This document shows, one piece after another, positions 30,158 to 38,625 of a stretch of 64,000 bases of DNA. Origin of the DNA: Neorhodopirellula lusitana (GTDB lineage: Bacteria; Planctomycetota; Planctomycetia; Pirellulales; Pirellulaceae); contig NZ_FXUG01000004.1 in NCBI RefSeq assembly GCF_900182915.1, forward strand, positions 62,001-126,000, read 5' to 3'. The notes beneath the pieces were generated by a model that saw only the letters and a program-made list of their open reading frames with translations, made no database searches and was not told the origin of the DNA. Both the position numbers and the translations under genes were made by a program. How positions within the stretch are numbered: the first letter of the stretch is position 1; every line of letters starts with the position of its first letter.

Positions 30158-31963
30158 CTACTCGGTCTGAAATCCAGGATTTGCTTCCATGATCACGTTG
30201 GTTGTGTCAGCGGAAACCTTGACATCTAGTTTTCGGCCAAAACCGTCCACTTGGTTACCGCGGATCGACACGTCGTCGCAGTAATTCAGATCAATCGCCG
30301 GGAACGAGTCCCCGGCCGGATAGTCGGGACTGAATTTCACTTCGTTGTTCTCAATCACCAAGCCGCTAACAGACTTCGCCTGCACTATCAATCCATTGAA
30401 CGACTCGATCGTGTTATCCACAAATCGAATGTTCCGGTGATATTGTCCTTCGCCCATTCGCTGACCGGACGTTAACAACGGAGCCGCCAGCAGCGGGTAC
30501 TTAGCTCCACCTTCGAAACCGACGTTATGAAATACATTGTGCCGGATCGTGACATCACCAACCGCACCGGACTCGTACCACTTATTGTTATCGCCCTCAA
30601 TCAGAATCCCGTGCATCTGGGAAGAGAAATAATTGTCCTCAATCAGCACCTTCCCCTTGGTCGTCACCAACACGCCTCGAGCACGATTCTCACGAATGAT
30701 GTTGTTCCGCATCACCAAGTCGGGATACCAAGTCAGGTTCTCGACCGACAGCGGACCCTCGGGAAGTTCTTCTGGGACCGCGTCCAACTTCATGACAAAC
30801 CGATGTGAATTCAAGACCTTCACGCTTTGGACGGTCGCTTCCACAAATGGCAATATCGTTTCCCGCGAAAGCAAAGCGACACGATCGCCCGGCTCCGCAA
30901 AGGTCAGGCCCCATTGCTGGAAGTGACTGATTTCACACAGGAACTCTCGATCGCCTAAGTACCTCTCTACTTTGACGTAAGCACCGTGAACGTTGACCCC
31001 GTCGTCAAGCATATGCTCGAACAGGCAATTCTCGATTTGGATCTTACCCTTGCAACCAATGAAGTGAGTCGCGTCGGCACGAGTCGCGACAATTCGCTCG
31101 TCGTTGGATGTCACGACCAATTGATCCAACGTGATATTTTCGGTGCGTTCGACGATCAACCCCATTCCGCCGGCATCATGGATAGTGACATTCTCGATCG
31201 ACAAATCCTTGGAATTGGTAATTTGGATCGCATGACATAACCGACTCGTCGGGTGAACTCCATAGACGACCAACACCGAACCGACCGGCGGTGAATTTTT
31301 GACGCCCTTATCGAACCGAAAACGTTTTTCGCCTAACGCCGTCACTCGAGCCTGGGCGCCGTTGATGGAGTATCGCTTGGTGTCATAGATAGGTGATCGC
31401 GTCTCGGGATCGAAAACCATGTTGGATCCAATCGGGTCGTCCTGTCCATAACGTTGGAAAAGCACCTCCCCACCCTTGATCGTGTAGGGATACTTCTCAA
31501 TATCCGTTTCAACGACGAACGTCTTTCCCGACGGGTCACTTTCAACGACCGTCAACTCAGCATGAAATGACCGAACCCAATCGATCGTCAGGTTCATTAT
31601 CTTCGTGTTTTGACAACGTTCGATCGTGAAAGGGATCAACCGTCCATGGAACATGAATGTCGACCCACTGCCATCGATCGTTAGGTTCTGGCAATCGAAC
31701 AAGGGAAACGCCATGCGTTTAAGCCCGTTGTCATGGTTAGCGACCGCACGATACGCCTCGATCGCATTTTCAGGATGGAAGTCGTACTGACCTTTGGGAA
31801 AGACCAAGGTAATCTCATCGCGTCCACGCACCGACTCAACCAAACGGTTGACTTCATAGGTCACGTCCTTGCCCGGGACGATTCCATGATCGGCAACATT
31901 GATCGTTTCAGCGGCCAACGGTGACGCGAACAGCAGGCTGGCAACCAAAAGAAAAGTCTTCAT
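30158..31963 (-). CDS. Exported right-handed beta-helix protein, GH110-like (alpha-1,3-galactosidase family)
   Basis: The product has 601 residues from the ATG at 31963, which begins a signal peptide (MKTFLLVASLLFASPLAAE); the longer frame upstream is not signal-like. The body is a parallel beta-helix. Marks I associate with GH110 are LVFPKGQYDFHPE, NHDNGLKRMAFPLFDCQNL, TIDGSGSTFMFHG, and an acidic cluster near residue 318 (EHMLDDGVNVHGAYV) where the GH110 catalytic aspartates fall. GH110 enzymes remove alpha-1,3-linked galactose from glycans. No sulfatase or other polysaccharide-degradation gene is next to it, so its substrate is open. Other beta-helix families are possible. Confidence 0.75.
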   Translation of the reverse strand: MKTFLLVASLLFASPLAAETINVADHGIVPGKDVTYEVNRLVESVRGRDEITLVFPKGQYDFHPENAIEAYRAVANHDNGLKRMAFPLFDCQNLTIDGSGSTFMFHGRLIPFTIERCQNTKIMNLTIDWVRSFHAELTVVESDPSGKTFVVETDIEKYPYTIKGGEVLFQRYGQDDPIGSNMVFDPETRSPIYDTKRYSINGAQARVTALGEKRFRFDKGVKNSPPVGSVLVVYGVHPTSRLCHAIQITNSKDLSIENVTIHDAGGMGLIVERTENITLDQLVVTSNDERIVATRADATHFIGCKGKIQIENCLFEHMLDDGVNVHGAYVKVERYLGDREFLCEISHFQQWGLTFAEPGDRVALLSRETILPFVEATVQSVKVLNSHRFVMKLDAVPEELPEGPLSVENLTWYPDLVMRNNIIRENRARGVLVTTKGKVLIEDNYFSSQMHGILIEGDNNKWYESGAVGDVTIRHNVFHNVGFEGGAKYPLLAAPLLTSGQRMGEGQYHRNIRFVDNTIESFNGLIVQAKSVSGLVIENNEVKFSPDYPAGDSFPAIDLNYCDDVSIRGNQVDGFGRKLDVKVSADTTNVIMEANPGFQTE

Positions 31964-32126
31964 ACGAATGCACTTGTAGGAAAAAGGAACTTCCCTGCGC
32001 CCAACCACAGGGAATCTGACACGCGACCACCTGATGCCATGTTGTCTCAACCAACACGTCAAGCAACGTCACGCATCCTCTACCAACACTGTACAACAAA
32101 TCGACCGTTCTAGAATTGCGACACAA

Positions 32127-34292
32127 TCAATCTGGCGTGTCCAGATACGGATCCTGGCCGATTTCTCGCTGCATTTTCTTGCGTTCCTTTTCATGGTGCA
32201 TCAACACCATCCGATCGCGAAAATGGCGACGTTCCACTTTCCGCTGGGCCCGGTGGAACATGTTGGCTAACCGGTCCGCACTGCCCGTGTTGGCCTCGCC
32301 GCGATTCTTCAGCTTGTCGTATTTAATTTGCCCGTAACCACCCTTCAGGATGTCATCGTCTAGCGAAAGATATTGACGGTACGAACCACGGTCACCCTGA
32401 CGACCGCAGCGTCCAATCAACTGACGGTCAATCCGAGCGGCGTCGTGAAGTTCGGTGCAGATGACATGCATCCCGCCGCGTGACTCCACCGCATCGGCCA
32501 GCTTAATGTCGGTACCACGCCCGGCCATGTTGGTCGCCACCGTCACTTTGCCGATACCGCCGGCCGCTGCAACAATCTCGGCTTCACGTTCGACATTGTT
32601 GGCATTCAAAACCTCGTGCTCGATTCCGAGCTCGGTCAGCATTCCCGCAAGCAAAACACTTTTATCGATCGAACGAGTACCGATCAAAACCGGGCGTCCC
32701 GTCGCATGAACCTCAGCGACTTCCTTTGCGATCGCCTCAAACTTGGCATCCAACGTCCCAAACACCTTCGACGGAAGCTGTTCTCGACGAGGCGGTCGGT
32801 TGGTCGGCACACGAACAACCGGTGTTCGATAAATCCTTGCAAGCTCGCTGGCACTGGTCGCTGCCGTGCCCGTCATCCCAGCCAAGTGCGGGTAACGCAG
32901 AAAGAGGTCCTGGACCGTAATCCGTGCCGCTTGTCCGGTCGGCACACTGATTTCGATGCCTTCTTTGGACTCAATCGCTTGATGAATCCCGTCCCGCCAC
33001 TTGCGTCCTTCGGCAAGTCGTCCGGTGAACTCATCGACGATCACGATTTCGTCAATCTTGGGATCCTTCTCGCTGGGCCGGATCACGTACTGGCGGTTCA
33101 GCAGGAATTCACGGTGGACCTTCACGCTGCGTTCGATGTACTCGTACAGATCGACTAGTCCCATCGCTCGGACAAGATCGTTCTTCGGCAATGCACGAAC
33201 CTTCGACCGTCCGCGAGCGGTTAACTCGTAGCGTTTCGTTTCGTCATCAATCTCGAAGTGCTCATCCAACTCGAAGTCGGGTGCATGCTTGGAGCCCCAC
33301 TTATAGGTCTCCACAATCTGATCACGAACATTGTCTTCGATACTGCCAATGATCAGCGGCGTCCGCGCCTCGTCAATTAAGATACTGTCCGCCTCGTCGA
33401 CCAAGCAAAAATGCATCCCACGCATCACGATCTGATCACCCGAATCCGAAAACCCGCCGTCTCCGCCGCCCAGCATCTCGGTTTGCATTCGATTCTGCGC
33501 ACGCAGCAACAAGCGGTCACGCAAAAAGTCGAACCCAAACTCCTTCGCCGTGCCATACGTCACCGCTGCACTATAACTCTTGCGTCTCGCGCTCTGGTCG
33601 TCTTCGGTTTGGATGATTCCAACACTGATGCCAAGCATCTCAAACAGCGGCGTCATCCACTCGGCATCTCGCTTAGCGAGGTAATCGTTGACCGTCGCCA
33701 GGTGAGCTCCCTTGCCGACCAACGAATGCAGGTATAGCGGCAGTGTCGCCGTCAGCGTTTTACCTTCCCCGGTTTGCATCTCTGCAATGTGACCTTCGAA
33801 CAATCCGATCCCGCCCACGATCTGCACGTCGTAGTGACGCATCGAAAGCGCACGTCGCCCGGCCTCGCGACATAACGCATAACCTTCCGGCAACAACGTA
33901 CTGAGTTTCTCACCCGCCATCGCTCGGTAGCGTAACGCCAAGCTGCGTTTGCGAATGGTCGCGTCGTCTTCCTTCAACAGAATCGGCTCAAATTCATTGA
34001 CCCGCGCCAGTTGACGTCGCCAGCGAACCATGCGAGGACGCAGATTGCGCAAGCTCAACCGCGAACCACCACCTGCGCTGGGGTCGCCGCTGCGTCGTTG
34101 GTTCGCCACATCGGGCGCGGTCGCGATTTCAGCCACGGGCGACTCTGGCTCTTCGCCTGAACTCGCCGGAATGATGGCGTTGTCGGCAGCGGCCTCGGCT
34201 AGCGGAGCTTCAGTCGGCGCATTCCCAGCTGGGGCGGTGCCATTTGGCTGGGAGCCCGTCGGATCAGGTTTAGGAGCGGTCGAATCGGACAT
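32127..34292 (-). CDS. secA: Short SecA paralogue
   Basis: The product has 721 residues, compared with 850-1,100 for a canonical SecA. The first about 85 residues are Pro/Ala-rich and probably disordered. The motor is complete: FEGHIAEMQTGEGKTLTA (Walker A), VDEADSILIDEARTPLIIGS (Walker B), the preprotein cross-linking domain (GKWRDGIHQAIE-like), TGTAATSASE, TNMAGRGTDIKL and IGRCGRQGDRGSYRQYLSLD. After the second nucleotide-binding domain only about 75 residues remain, so most of the helical scaffold, the two-helix finger, the wing domain and the zinc tail are missing. It would be a cytoplasmic ATPase docking on SecYEG. I infer an accessory role. It is divergent from the BBP7 gene. Confidence 0.88.
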   Translation of the reverse strand: MSDSTAPKPDPTGSQPNGTAPAGNAPTEAPLAEAAADNAIIPASSGEEPESPVAEIATAPDVANQRRSGDPSAGGGSRLSLRNLRPRMVRWRRQLARVNEFEPILLKEDDATIRKRSLALRYRAMAGEKLSTLLPEGYALCREAGRRALSMRHYDVQIVGGIGLFEGHIAEMQTGEGKTLTATLPLYLHSLVGKGAHLATVNDYLAKRDAEWMTPLFEMLGISVGIIQTEDDQSARRKSYSAAVTYGTAKEFGFDFLRDRLLLRAQNRMQTEMLGGGDGGFSDSGDQIVMRGMHFCLVDEADSILIDEARTPLIIGSIEDNVRDQIVETYKWGSKHAPDFELDEHFEIDDETKRYELTARGRSKVRALPKNDLVRAMGLVDLYEYIERSVKVHREFLLNRQYVIRPSEKDPKIDEIVIVDEFTGRLAEGRKWRDGIHQAIESKEGIEISVPTGQAARITVQDLFLRYPHLAGMTGTAATSASELARIYRTPVVRVPTNRPPRREQLPSKVFGTLDAKFEAIAKEVAEVHATGRPVLIGTRSIDKSVLLAGMLTELGIEHEVLNANNVEREAEIVAAAGGIGKVTVATNMAGRGTDIKLADAVESRGGMHVICTELHDAARIDRQLIGRCGRQGDRGSYRQYLSLDDDILKGGYGQIKYDKLKNRGEANTGSADRLANMFHRAQRKVERRHFRDRMVLMHHEKERKKMQREIGQDPYLDTPD

Positions 34293-34497
34293 CGTTTAGC
34301 GGTTCGATGGACGGAGTTGCAAAATTTGTAGCAAACAGTTGCTCGTTTTACGCTTCGAATGACCATCGGGGCGAGTTCGAATGCGCGTGAAACTTCATTT
34401 TAGCCGGATTCTCGGTGACTTAGATAAGCCGTGACTGCAATTAGCTTCAAAACAGGCAAGATGCGTCGCCTGTGCCTGCCGTTCCGTTGAATCTGAA

Positions 34498-34554
34498 TAG
34501 TCCGGATGAATTGGTCGATTCCAATATGCAGATCAATCCCGTGTTCCCGGACTA
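34498..34554 (+). promoter_or_regulatory. Hairpin in the leader of the BBP7 gene
   Basis: TAGTCCGG (34498-34505) and CCGGACTA (34547-34554) are perfect inverted repeats that end 13 bases before the ATG at 34568. An inner pair ATTGG / CCAAT lies between them. The fold would lie right upstream of the weak ribosome site (GAG) and may control translation or stability of the porin-like mRNA. This is inference. Confidence 0.45.
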
Positions 34555-34567
34555 CACGAGAATTCCA

Positions 34568-36112
34568 ATGAAGAAGAATATGAATAATAAATGGAAGATG
34601 TTGACCCTGACGGCGATGCTGTCAGCTACTACCGCGACTGCGGCTGACACTACCTATGATGAGGACGCGTACTTCGCGGAAACCTCGGACTACGTGGGCA
34701 GCCTCTACGACAACAATGACCAAGCCAGCCCGGCTCCGGTCGAAAACGTACCCGTCCTCAACGACGACGTGTACTTCAACGAAGTTGCCTATCAAGACAA
34801 CGTTGCTCCCAACGCATACAACAGCAACCTAGCACCGGTTGCCTATGTTGGCGACGAGGCAGCCTACATGTCACCCAACGTGGGTAGCGGCATTGCAGCT
34901 TCGCCAGCTTCATACAGCTCCGACTGCGGTTGTGGCGACACTGCCTGTGGCGGCGGAAGCTCATGCAGCACAGGCAACTGTGGCACTCCACGCCGGACCG
35001 TGCGTCGAAAGCAACGCTCGCTCCTCGCCGGTGCCGACGCGTGGATGACTGCGGAAGCGTTGCTGTGGTTCCCACAAGCACGCTCGACGCCCGCACTCGT
35101 TGCGACAAATGACGCTGGCATCGTGCCGGACCTAAGCACAGGCTCAACCGTTCAATTCGGTGGTGACGACGCTTTCGGTGGTGACGAACTCGCCGCTGGC
35201 TTCCGCCTCGATGGTGGACTCTTCCTAACCGAAGACTTTGGTGTGGGCGGACGTTTCTGGTGGTTGTCCGAACAAAGCGATAGCTATGCTAACGCAGGCG
35301 ACGGCAGCACCGAATCAATTGGCGTCCCGTTCTTCGACTCAGCAGTCGGCCAAGAAGCTACGCTGTTCACCGCATTCGATGACGGCGTCGGCACTCTCGC
35401 TAACTTCACCGGTTCGGTATCTGCCGAGTCAACGCTGGAAATGTATGCCGCCGAAGCATACGGTCGCTTGCGACTGTTGGGTGGCAAGGGCTATCGCACG
35501 GATCTCGTTGGTGGCTTCTCGCACTTCGGAATCGACGAAGGCTTGACCCTCAACATGACCGCCGAACAAACGGAAGACATTGGCGGTGCCGGTAACGGTG
35601 ACACATTCACCTATGCCGACAGCATTGAAGCGGAAAACCGTTTCTACGGTGGCCAGATCGGCTTCCTGACCTCGGTTGGACAAAAGGCTTGGTCCCTCAC
35701 CGCACTGACCAAGGTTCACTTGGGTGACATGGAGCAAAACTTCACCTACAACGGCACACGGACTCGGACGCCTGCTCCAGCCGGTACCCTTGCTGGCGGT
35801 ATCTTCGCTCCTGAAGGCGACAACACCAATGTCAGCTGGAGCGAGAACAACTTCTCGTTCGTACCGGAAGCCAACTTGAAACTGGCTCTGAAGCTTCGTC
35901 CTCACGTTCGCTTCACCGTCGGCTACTCGTTCTTGATGTTCAGCGACGTGGCAACGGTCGGTGACAACATGAATCGTGTCGTCAGCTCAGAGTACGTCGT
36001 TCAAGACGATCTTGGTGCAACTAACTCACCAGATCGTCCTTCCTCGGACGGCTTGGAGTCAGATTCGTTCTTCGTACACGGCCTTGATCTTGGTGCCGTT
36101 ATCGAATTCTAA
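34568..36112 (+). CDS. BBP7-family outer-membrane beta-barrel protein
   Basis: The product has 514 residues from the ATG at 34568; the in-frame start at 34472 adds 32 residues without signal character. The signal peptide is MKKNMNNKWKMLTLTAMLSA, ending TATAA. A Tyr/Asn/Val-rich linker follows, then a cysteine cluster (SDCGCGDTACGGGSSCSTGN) and a basic patch. From about residue 155 the BBP7 barrel begins (WMTAEALLWF, AAGFRLDGGLFLTEDFGVGG, RFWWLSEQSD), with alternating hydrophobic strands up to the last strand ending in EF, as in outer-membrane barrels. This family is expanded in planctomycetes and sits in the outer membrane. A strong terminator follows. Confidence 0.92.
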   Translation: MKKNMNNKWKMLTLTAMLSATTATAADTTYDEDAYFAETSDYVGSLYDNNDQASPAPVENVPVLNDDVYFNEVAYQDNVAPNAYNSNLAPVAYVGDEAAYMSPNVGSGIAASPASYSSDCGCGDTACGGGSSCSTGNCGTPRRTVRRKQRSLLAGADAWMTAEALLWFPQARSTPALVATNDAGIVPDLSTGSTVQFGGDDAFGGDELAAGFRLDGGLFLTEDFGVGGRFWWLSEQSDSYANAGDGSTESIGVPFFDSAVGQEATLFTAFDDGVGTLANFTGSVSAESTLEMYAAEAYGRLRLLGGKGYRTDLVGGFSHFGIDEGLTLNMTAEQTEDIGGAGNGDTFTYADSIEAENRFYGGQIGFLTSVGQKAWSLTALTKVHLGDMEQNFTYNGTRTRTPAPAGTLAGGIFAPEGDNTNVSWSENNFSFVPEANLKLALKLRPHVRFTVGYSFLMFSDVATVGDNMNRVVSSEYVVQDDLGATNSPDRPSSDGLESDSFFVHGLDLGAVIEF

Positions 36113-36211
36113 GCAAGCGGTTCATCTTCCAAAAGGGAAGGGTCGCTGAGCGAAGAACGGGCTTGCATAGTCCGGAACACTGAGCTCGACTTCGCTCGGC
36201 CAGAAAGACAT

Positions 36212-36249
36212 AGCGTGGCGTTTCAATTCGAAACGTCACGCTTTTTTTA
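36212..36249 (+). terminator. Strong rho-independent terminator after the BBP7 gene
   Basis: A 13-bp stem with one G-U pair (AGCGTGGCGTTTC / GAAACGTCACGCT, loop AATTC) is followed by seven T residues, about 100 bases after the stop codon. Confidence 0.92.
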
Positions 36250-36343
36250 TGCGCTACTCAAACTTTAATCCCCCCACCTAACAACTAGCATCCGAATCGT
36301 TCGGGCTGACCAAGGTTTTGGGAACAAGAAAGGTCAGCGGGAC

Positions 36344-36823
36344 CTAGTACCGACCGGGTTGCAGTTCAGGGTAACCGTCCAAGAAACGACGGATGAAGTG
36401 TCGGCCTCGCCAGTTCAGCATGTGCCGTTCCCAGCCCTGGCGTTCCAAGAGCCTGTCACTGATCCGGCCGTTGGTGATGTGTGCCACGATCGCTTGAGCA
36501 TTTCGCAGCCGAGCCACCTCATTTAGAACATTGCAGGCACCCAGAAAAGTCTTGTAGCGGGTCTCACTTCCCGAACGGACGTAATCCAAGGTGATGAAAC
36601 CGGACACGCCACCGGGAATATGGAAATCCAAATGACACAAATCGCCCCGAATTCGCCCACGATTGGACTCCCACCACACCTGAGCAATCGACGCGGGACT
36701 GGATAGCCAGTGACGTTCCACCGCGACCAATTTCCCTTGCTGTGTTATGATTCGGCCATATCGAACTTGCTTGATTGCCTCGGCGTCGCGAGCAAGATCG
36801 TGGTAGCGTTGACGGCAAAACAT
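36344..36823 (-). CDS. Conserved hypothetical protein, possible GNAT-like fold
   Basis: The product has 159 residues from the ATG at 36823 (MFCRQRYHDLARDAEAIKQ). A longer frame reaches 36934 but would overlap the divergent hydrolase start. The pattern VIVAHITN-like strand, then RISDRLLERQGWERHMLN and RHFIRRFLDGYP, resembles the last part of some acetyltransferases, but no clear acyl-CoA-binding loop (RxxGxG/A) is seen. There is no signal or membrane helix. I do not recognise a named family. Confidence 0.65.
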   Translation of the reverse strand: MFCRQRYHDLARDAEAIKQVRYGRIITQQGKLVAVERHWLSSPASIAQVWWESNRGRIRGDLCHLDFHIPGGVSGFITLDYVRSGSETRYKTFLGACNVLNEVARLRNAQAIVAHITNGRISDRLLERQGWERHMLNWRGRHFIRRFLDGYPELQPGRY

Positions 36824-36910
36824 GTTCGAGTTCCGTGATGAGTGTTGTTCAAACCTACCACACGATTTTTGATGCCGCGTCTTCACGTCGGGATACCAAA
36901 CGTTTTCATC

Positions 36911-37855
36911 ATGCAATCCGAAACATCGTCTCAACCCGCCCCTGAAACCGACTTCCTCGCCGCACCATCGCGATCCCGATGGGGCCGGCTAACGAAACTG
37001 CTAGCTTTCGCAGTGGTCGCGTACGCTTTGGTTTGCGGTGCATTGGTCCTTTGGGAAACCCGACTCGTGTTCCCCGGCGCCTACTTTGATGCGAATCCTT
37101 GGATGGACCAAAGCCGCTTCAATCCCGACCAACCACAATTCGGCGAGGTGGTCAGCTTCGACTACCAATCGATTGACGACCAAACCCTATCGGGCCGCTT
37201 CTTCGAACGTGAAGATGCCAGCCGAGTCATCCTGTTTCTTCACGGCAATGGGATTCGAGCGGTAGACATGGACGGTTGGGCTCGCCGACTTTCCGATGCG
37301 TTTGACGCCAACGTTCTAGTTGCAGAATACCGCGGCTACCAAGAACCTGGCTTCGACCCAAGCGAACAAAGCACTTTCGACGATGCGATCGCCGCAATCG
37401 ACGCCTTGTCAGCAGCAACCAACACTCCAGTCGAGAACATCTTGGTTTATGGTCGCTCGCTCGGCGGCGGAATCGCGGCAGGCTTGGTCGAAGCACTGAC
37501 CGATCGTGGCACTCCGCCGAAGTCACTGGTACTCGATCGTACCTTTGATAGTGTCGCCGATGTCGGCGCTGACATGTTCTGGTTCTTGCCAGTCCGATTT
37601 CTTATTAAAAACCGCTTCGACAGCATCCAGCACCTGCAAAGCTACCGAGGCAACGTCGTTCAAATCCACGGCACTCCCGATCGCATCGTCCCGATGAAGA
37701 ACGGCCGGCGACTCCATGACCACCTAGCGACTCCAACAAAAGTCTGGATTGAAGTCCCCGACATGCGACACAACGATCGCATCTCGTTGAAATCGCTTCA
37801 GCAAGTCAATGACGAACTCGAGCTTCTTGAAGCTAACTCGCACCGAGAATCTTGA
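36911..37855 (+). CDS. Membrane-anchored alpha/beta hydrolase (ABHD13/Bem46 type)
   Basis: The product has 314 residues from the ATG at 36911. One membrane helix lies at residues about 30-50 (LLAFAVVAYALVCGALVLW), with the catalytic domain probably on the outer side. The core shows ILFLHGNGIRAVDMDGWARR, EYRGYQEPG, the nucleophile elbow VYGRSLGGGIAAG, the acid HGTPDRIVPM and the histidine in MRHNDRI, the order of the Bem46/ABHD13 family of serine hydrolases. The substrate is unknown. It is divergent from the hypothetical gene with an 87-bp spacer. Confidence 0.9.
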   Translation: MQSETSSQPAPETDFLAAPSRSRWGRLTKLLAFAVVAYALVCGALVLWETRLVFPGAYFDANPWMDQSRFNPDQPQFGEVVSFDYQSIDDQTLSGRFFEREDASRVILFLHGNGIRAVDMDGWARRLSDAFDANVLVAEYRGYQEPGFDPSEQSTFDDAIAAIDALSAATNTPVENILVYGRSLGGGIAAGLVEALTDRGTPPKSLVLDRTFDSVADVGADMFWFLPVRFLIKNRFDSIQHLQSYRGNVVQIHGTPDRIVPMKNGRRLHDHLATPTKVWIEVPDMRHNDRISLKSLQQVNDELELLEANSHRES

Positions 37856-37989
37856 GGCTAACCAGCACACTGAACGCTCGGATCACCAACCGATGCCATG
37901 TCGAACTGCTAGCCGGGTCAAACCAAGAGTGCTGATTCTGGCTTATCTGAATTCGCGTCCCAGTCGGAATGCAAAACCCAGCCAGGGCC

Positions 37990-38460
37990 TTAGTTCTTTT
38001 GCAAGGCGTCGCGAATCTCACGCAGCAGCTTGATATCTTCGCTTGGCTCGGCAGTCTTTTCCTCTTCCGGTTCCTTTTCCATCTGAGCTCGAGCCATATT
38101 GATCAACTTGATGGCAGCGAAAAGCGCCACTGCAATCAACAGGAATTCAAAGATCGTTTGGACGAACGGCCCATAGTTGAAGATCGGATAGTCCTGCATG
38201 ACCATGACAGGATCGCCATTCTTTTGCAGTTCCATCTTCCCATCAGGCTTCAACTTTGGCGACTCAGTGGCAATCTTGACGGCAGCTTCTTTGAAGTTGA
38301 TTCCAAAGCGAGCCGTCAACAAGTTGATCGGTGGCATCAAGACGTTGGAGACCAGCGATGTCACGATCTTGCCGAACGCGCCGCCGATGACGACGCCCAC
38401 GGCGAGGTCGACGACGCTACCCTTCATCGCAAACTCTTTGAACTCTTTCAGTAGACTCAT
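37990..38460 (-). CDS. mscL: Large-conductance mechanosensitive channel
   Basis: The product has 156 residues from the ATG at 38460 (MSLLKEFKEFAMKGSVVDLA is the usual MscL N-terminus); the longer frame upstream is rejected. Helix 1 carries AVGVVIGGAFGKIVTSLV, the pore-lining part. Helix 2 is VQTIFEFLLIAVALFAAIKL. A C-terminal cytoplasmic helix ends EIRDALQKN. A periplasmic loop somewhat longer than in E. coli (136 residues in total there) is seen. It releases solutes at osmotic down-shock in the inner membrane. It stands alone and divergent from the kinase gene. Confidence 0.96.
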   Translation of the reverse strand: MSLLKEFKEFAMKGSVVDLAVGVVIGGAFGKIVTSLVSNVLMPPINLLTARFGINFKEAAVKIATESPKLKPDGKMELQKNGDPVMVMQDYPIFNYGPFVQTIFEFLLIAVALFAAIKLINMARAQMEKEPEEEKTAEPSEDIKLLREIRDALQKN

Positions 38461-38625
38461 TTCTTGACTCGTGATTCGAATAAACTTGGATGGGAGGATG
38501 AATCGCTCTGCCACGACTCGTTCATTCGGAGTATGTGAGACTCCTTTCGCCACCGCAATGGTCCGGTTTCAGCTCAGCGGCTAGAATCCAAGCAATATGC
38601 TCTAGCGTCACCTAGAATTAGGTCC

